Of a DNA stretch of 64,000 nt, positions 60,178 through 64,000 are shown piece after piece (within the stretch, counting starts at the first letter, position 1; each line of letters starts with the position of its first letter). The position numbers were made by a program, and so were the translations under genes. A model generated the notes under the pieces. It did no database searches. It saw only the letters and a list, made by a program, of their open reading frames with translations, and was not told the origin of the DNA. Source of the stretch: Mariniblastus sp. (GTDB lineage: Bacteria; Planctomycetota; Planctomycetia; Pirellulales; Pirellulaceae). The DNA lies in the NCBI GenBank assembly GCA_022447605.1, contig JAKVBG010000003.1, positions 62,001 through 126,000 on the forward strand, read 5' to 3'.

Positions 60178-61226
60178 TTGAATCCATGCCTGAGTCGCCA
60201 TTTGATGCCATCCTGCTTATCTCGTTCGGCGGTCCGGAAGGTCCGGACGATGTCATGCCGTTTCTGGAAAATGTCTTGCGGGGCAAGAACGTACCCCGTG
60301 CCCGCATGTTGGAGGTTGCCGAACATTACAACCACTTTGGCGGAATCAGCCCAATCAATCAGCAGAATCGGGAGCTGATTGCGGCCCTCAAACAGGAACT
60401 GGCCGACCACCAGATCGAGTTGCCGGTTTACTGGGGAAATCGGAATTGGCATCCGCTGATTCCGGATACCTTGCAGCAAATGCAAAAGGACGGCATCCGG
60501 AATGCCTTGGCATTCTTCACCTCCGCCTACAGCTGCTATTCCGGGTGTCGGCAGTACCGAGAAAACATCATGGAAGCCCAGGTCGGCCTGGGAGACGGCG
60601 CCCCGCAAGTACACAAATTGAGAATGTTCTTCAATCATCCTGACTACATCGCCGCGTCGGTTGACCGGGTCCGCGAAGCGCTGTCAGAGATCCCCGAACA
60701 ACGGCGGGCCAAGACCCATTTTCTCTTCACCGCCCACAGCATCCCGCTGGGGATGGCCGAACGTTGCCGATACACGGCGCAACTGGAAGAGGCGAGCCGA
60801 CTGGTGATGGAAGCAATAGGAGCATTTTCCTGGAAACTGGTCTACCAGAGTCGCAGTGGGCCACCCTCGCAGCCATGGTTGGAGCCGGATGTTTGCGATT
60901 ACCTCGAGTCACTGAAGCAGGAATCCGAGGTAGAGGATGTGGTCATCATGCCGATCGGCTTCGTTTCCGATCATATGGAAGTCCTGTTTGACCTGGACAC
61001 CGAGGCGAAAGAGGTCTGCCAGCGGGTCGGGCTTCAGATGGTGCGGGCAAAAACGGTTGGCATCCACCCGAAGTTTATCAGTATGATCCGACAGTTGATT
61101 CTGGAACGAACCGCAGGCCAACCGAAACAGGCGATCGGCTTCATGCCAGCCAACCACGATGTCTGCCCGGTCGACTGCTGTTTGCCGGGCAAGCGGCCCG
61201 GCGGCGCCAGACCATCAACAGCCTAA
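60174..61226 (+). CDS. hemH: ferrochelatase (proto- or coproporphyrin type)
   Basis: ATG 60174 overlaps the thioesterase stop and gives 350 residues; ATG 60186 is possible. The family blocks are AILLISFGGPEGPDDVMPFLENVLRGK near the N-terminus, VYWGNRNWHPLI and the metal-inserting HFLFTAHSIPLGM. Later blocks are VYQSRSGPPSQPWLEP and MPIGFVSDHMEVLFDLDTEA. It inserts Fe2+ into a porphyrin, the last or second-last step of heme synthesis. The C-terminus has CPVDCC, perhaps ligands of a 2Fe-2S cluster as in some bacterial and animal ferrochelatases. Confidence 0.93.
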   Translation: MIESMPESPFDAILLISFGGPEGPDDVMPFLENVLRGKNVPRARMLEVAEHYNHFGGISPINQQNRELIAALKQELADHQIELPVYWGNRNWHPLIPDTLQQMQKDGIRNALAFFTSAYSCYSGCRQYRENIMEAQVGLGDGAPQVHKLRMFFNHPDYIAASVDRVREALSEIPEQRRAKTHFLFTAHSIPLGMAERCRYTAQLEEASRLVMEAIGAFSWKLVYQSRSGPPSQPWLEPDVCDYLESLKQESEVEDVVIMPIGFVSDHMEVLFDLDTEAKEVCQRVGLQMVRAKTVGIHPKFISMIRQLILERTAGQPKQAIGFMPANHDVCPVDCCLPGKRPGGARPSTA

Positions 61227-61254
61227 CCTGAACGGTAAACGGGAGCGGACGGCG

Positions 61255-61458
61255 TTACCGGTAAAAGGCAAAAGTCGCCTGCTGGCCGCGGGAGCGATTG
61301 CCGCCCAGGCTCGGAAGCGAATCAGTTTCCAAATGCTGTCGTGCAGCGGCCTGGCATTCGTAAAAAGCGATCAGTCGAGGTAGCAGGCTGGCTGCGCTCT
61401 GTAATCCACACCGCGGTTTGGCACTGGTCAATTCGGGAGTATGTGTTCGTTGTGTCAT
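61255..61458 (-). CDS. possible small hypothetical protein (67 residues)
   Basis: ATG 61458 is preceded by AGGA with seven bases between. The frame encodes a 67-residue basic protein with a central helical stretch (LQSAASLLPRLIAFYECQAAARQH) and one or two Cys. No family is recognised. It lies in the convergent gap after ferrochelatase. The ribosome site is its main support. Confidence 0.4.
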   Translation of the reverse strand: MTQRTHTPELTSAKPRCGLQSAASLLPRLIAFYECQAAARQHLETDSLPSLGGNRSRGQQATFAFYR

Positions 61459-61840
61459 GCTGGTTCCTGAAAGTTGAACTGAGTTTCAATCGTCTGACAC
61501 GGTTATGATTGGCAGCCCCCACGACACATCTGGTCCCACTCGAAAAGATTCCTAGAAAAACAGTTCGGCCCCTCACATTCGCCCACCATGGCCAGATCGG
61601 ATAGACGGATATCCGTGAAAAAACCGTGGAAATTGCGGTCCATTGGAGGCGTGACCAGATGTGTCACGCGCGCACTGAAAAGCGGTTGATGGCACTGTCG
61701 ACCGATCGGACCCAGGCCAACTCGAGGTCCACCTGCAGTTCGACTCGACACAGTGGCAAAGCATCGCCTTGATAGACGGAGGGGGCCGGGTCTCGCCAGG
61801 TCGCTGTGCCAAGCTGATCACTCCAGCCGGAGAACAGCGT
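61459..61840. other. gap with long inverted repeat and possible degraded coding remnants
   Basis: GACACATCTGGTC (61523-61535) and GACCAGATGTGTC (61653-61665) are perfect 13-base inverted copies 117 bases apart. Between about 61680 and 61840 both strands have stop-free frames with coding-like composition but no start codon. One lies directly after the TAG of the oxidoreductase gene in the same frame; the other, on the plus strand, runs into it. This may be the trace of a decayed gene. Confidence 0.35.
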
Positions 61841-63196
61841 CTACAGATTGTCCACGGTAAAACCTTTACGGTATTCCGTTTTTAACAGCTGGTTGGCCAG
61901 CTCAACCGAACCGCCAGGACAGCGGGTCACTTGCATCGCTTCGGCATCCCACTCCAATCGCTTGCCGGGGAAGCGGTTGGCCACGACCCCCAGCAACAGC
62001 GCTTCGGTCAAGGGACCGGCATAACTGAAATCGGCCGAAGTCTTCGCCTGGCCCATGCAAGCGTCAACCCATTGATGGTAATGGTTAACCTTTTCCATCT
62101 GCGGGCGAGGGCGATCCTTGAACTTCGCTTCAGGGAAAAGAACCGCTTCGCCGACGTGAGGCAACAGCATGATGCCCTGCTCACCCACAAACAGCGAGCC
62201 CTGCCCCGGCAGCTGGTACGATTCGGGCAAGGCGAACTCGGCCGGCAATGCCAAGTCGTCGGATGAGGGAGGTGCATCGGCCCCATCGTACCAGCGCCAT
62301 ATCATCCGATCAGTCGTGTAATCCGTCCCGGGGAATTCGTATTCGACCACATTCCGCGTCGGGTGACCGACCCCGGTCGGTTCACGGCACTCGGTCCGTA
62401 CCGTCAAGGGTGCCGTCAGTGCCAATGCACCGTAAGGTGTGTCGAAAATATGAACACCCATATCCCCCAACGTCCCCGTGCCGAAGTCGATCAACTTCCG
62501 CCAGTTGCCGGGGTGGTAGACCCCGGGGGCAAAGGGACGCATGGAAGCCGTGCCAACCCACAGGTTCCAGTCCAGTGTGTCTGGCGGGGCGACCTGGCTG
62601 GCAAAGGACCCTCCATCGTAACCCCAGTTCTTGTTGGACCAGGCGTGGACGTGGCTGACTCGTCCGATCATTCCGTCCTGAATCATCTGCTTGGCACGGC
62701 GATAAGGTTCGGCCGAGTGAACCTGGATCCCCATCTGAGTTGCCAGCTGTTTCTGTTGGGCCACCTCGTTCAGGCGGCGGGCCTCGTGGACTTCGTGCGT
62801 CAACGGTTTTTGGCAATAGACCGGCTTGCCGAGATTCATGGCCGACATGGCGGCCGGTGCATGGGTGTGATCGGGGGTCGAGACCACAACCGCATCGATC
62901 GAGTCACCCATCTCCGAGAGCATTTGGCGATAGTCGGAGAAGAAGCGGGCCTGGGGATGCTTTTGATGGGCGCCCGTCAGTCGACCGGCATCCACATCGC
63001 ACAGCGCTGCCACCTCCACCTGGGGATGGGAGGCAATCGATGCCAGGTCGGCACCGCCCATTCCTCCCACACCCACGTGGGCCGTGCGGAGTTTTTCGAC
63101 CGACATCCCGACCGGTAGCGAGCGGGCCAACGGTGCAGTAGTGACAATGGCTCCGGCCAGTTTGACGAACTGTCGACGTTGCAATTTCCCGGTCAT
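61841..63196 (-). CDS. Tat-exported Gfo/Idh/MocA-family oxidoreductase
   Basis: The 451-residue product starts with a twin-Arg-type signal (LQRRQFVKLAGAIVTTAPLA). The NAD-binding domain follows with RTAHVGVGGMGGADLASIASHP, ALCDVD and the family Lys block VYCQKPLTHEVHEARRL. The C-terminal substrate domain includes LGDMGVHIFDTPYGAL. Planctomycete genomes carry many such exported members, thought to act on sugars or their derivatives. Whether it catalyses oxidation or only binds cofactor is unknown. Confidence 0.88.
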   Translation of the reverse strand: MTGKLQRRQFVKLAGAIVTTAPLARSLPVGMSVEKLRTAHVGVGGMGGADLASIASHPQVEVAALCDVDAGRLTGAHQKHPQARFFSDYRQMLSEMGDSIDAVVVSTPDHTHAPAAMSAMNLGKPVYCQKPLTHEVHEARRLNEVAQQKQLATQMGIQVHSAEPYRRAKQMIQDGMIGRVSHVHAWSNKNWGYDGGSFASQVAPPDTLDWNLWVGTASMRPFAPGVYHPGNWRKLIDFGTGTLGDMGVHIFDTPYGALALTAPLTVRTECREPTGVGHPTRNVVEYEFPGTDYTTDRMIWRWYDGADAPPSSDDLALPAEFALPESYQLPGQGSLFVGEQGIMLLPHVGEAVLFPEAKFKDRPRPQMEKVNHYHQWVDACMGQAKTSADFSYAGPLTEALLLGVVANRFPGKRLEWDAEAMQVTRCPGGSVELANQLLKTEYRKGFTVDNL

Positions 63197-63567
63197 CTCA
63201 TGGTTCCTGTTTCAAAATGCAAAAATAAAACGTCGGTCCCCGGACCGTTCATTCTCTCAGGAGGTTAGCAGATATTCCTCCGCTTGGATCTCCCCGCAGA
63301 CGGGGTGTTGGTCGATTATTTGCCAAACGGACAGATGTTTCAAATAGAAAACCGAATCCCCCTGGCCACAGCGACCGTTTCCCCCTTGTTTTGCGCCGTT
63401 TGCCACCAGGCCGACCTCGCCAGACAAGACAGCCCGGCAGACCACCTGAAGCCGGGTGGCCAATAACGGCCCTTTCAAAATCGGGCTGGGCGGGAAATCC
63501 AGCTGGATTTGAAAGCCGATGAATCCTAAAATTCAGCATGCTACCGCCTGTCGAACGGTCAAGGTGA
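63197..63567. other. intergenic, nothing recognised
   Basis: This 370-base divergent gap lies between the oxidoreductase start and the last gene. Frames here lack ribosome sites and sensible composition. It should contain both promoters, but no clear boxes were identified. Confidence 0.4.
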
Positions 63568-64000
63568 ATGACGCAGCCAACTCACAACCCCGCCGGCTCT
63601 CAACCGACTGCCGCGCCAGCCCGTACGGAGACATCGGAGTTGCCCCGTCGGACCGTGCCAGCCTGGCTGCTCTCCTTCCTGCTGCATACATTGATCCTGT
63701 TTTCCCTGTTGTTTCTGTTGAGCCGCTTCAGCGGCGGGGCCAGCGAAGTCGAAAACCGAGCCGGGGGAATCGTGCTGGTCAACGCGGTCGCTAAGACCAC
63801 TGAATATCTCGCTGAGGGGGACGTCACCGAACCGTCGCCAGCCGCCGCCCAGCAACAGAGCCCACCCCCGATGGCAACGGAAGAACGGCCGCCCGACCTG
63901 GCCGGCCTGGAATCGAACCCGTCCGAACTGACCGGGGTTGGTCAGGATTTTTCCGAAGCCCTGTCCGGGGCCGATTCACTGCTGGACGGGATGAACAGCC
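63568..64000 (+). CDS. N-terminal part of a membrane protein, cut by the window end
   Basis: ATG 63568, with AAGGTGA just upstream, opens a frame that runs to the window end (144 codons). Residues 1-28 are Pro/Thr/Ala-rich. A membrane helix lies at about 33-53 (AWLLSFLLHTLILFSLLFLL), followed by an extracytoplasmic part rich in Ala, Glu, Pro and Gln with low-complexity stretches. The start resembles planctomycete proteins with one helix and a long secreted domain, but the rest is missing. No function can be given. Confidence 0.7.
   Translation, partial: MTQPTHNPAGSQPTAAPARTETSELPRRTVPAWLLSFLLHTLILFSLLFLLSRFSGGASEVENRAGGIVLVNAVAKTTEYLAEGDVTEPSPAAAQQQSPPPMATEERPPDLAGLESNPSELTGVGQDFSEALSGADSLLDGMNS

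Overview
The window is GC-rich, gene-dense bacterial chromosome from a planctomycete, most likely of the Pirellula group. The evidence is the combination of families: DUF1559 pseudopilin-like protein, DUF1080, DUF2617, Pirellula/Verrucomicrobium-type heme-binding dehydrogenase, a cytochrome with a membrane domain, two sulfatases, a Tat-exported Gfo/Idh oxidoreductase and several small or Cys-rich lipoproteins. No phage, insertion sequence or CRISPR array was seen. The only RNA gene found is tRNA-His.

Region 1-12.3 kb holds a lysine-to-GABA type catabolic cluster. It contains a GNAT acetyltransferase with a long N-terminal extension, a C45-type Ntn hydrolase, a class III aminotransferase, 3-oxoacid CoA-transferase subunit A, lysine 2,3-aminomutase (KamA), CoA-transferase subunit B and, beyond two divergent sulfatases, a thiolase. 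The gene set parallels kamA-yodPQRST of Bacillus subtilis, with the deacylase (YodQ) apparently replaced by the C45 hydrolase. Region 12.8-20.8 kb has a duplicated alpha/beta-hydrolase, a DinG-type helicase, a cytochrome/membrane protein and a three-gene permease/methyltransferase/PII-like operon. Region 21-32.7 kb has an ECF sigma factor with a membrane anti-sigma-like partner ending in a pseudopilin-like domain, a U32 protein (RlhA-like), oligoendopeptidase F, a DUF1570 metalloprotease with leucine-rich repeats, a creatininase and small proteins.

Region 32.8-44.9 kb holds tRNA-His, DUF1559, DUF1579, a large cytochrome dehydrogenase, an O-methyltransferase-like protein, a deoxyhypusine-synthase-like enzyme, bL33, RecJ, uracil-DNA glycosylase and DUF2617. 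Region 44.9-54.1 kb holds an alpha/beta-hydrolase, DUF2752, a TrkH-type K+ channel with an inserted domain, 3-methyladenine glycosylase, lipoproteins, a DNA methyltransferase fused to a degenerate GIY-YIG domain, a HIT protein and a Trm112-like protein. Region 54.3-64 kb holds a coiled-coil exported protein, an AhpD-family selenoprotein, BioD, the two enzymes converting agmatine to putrescine, a methyltransferase, a hotdog thioesterase, ferrochelatase and a Gfo/Idh oxidoreductase.

The strongest discovery is the AhpD/CMD-family gene at 55553-56086 (minus strand). An in-frame TGA sits exactly at the second cysteine of the CxxC motif. It is followed, 18 nt downstream, by a GGUCU-loop hairpin like the SECIS of E. 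coli fdhF, so a naive gene call splits the gene in two. The lysine cluster, the methyltransferase/GIY-YIG fusion, the PII-permease operon and the sigma/anti-sigma pair are the next most interesting items.
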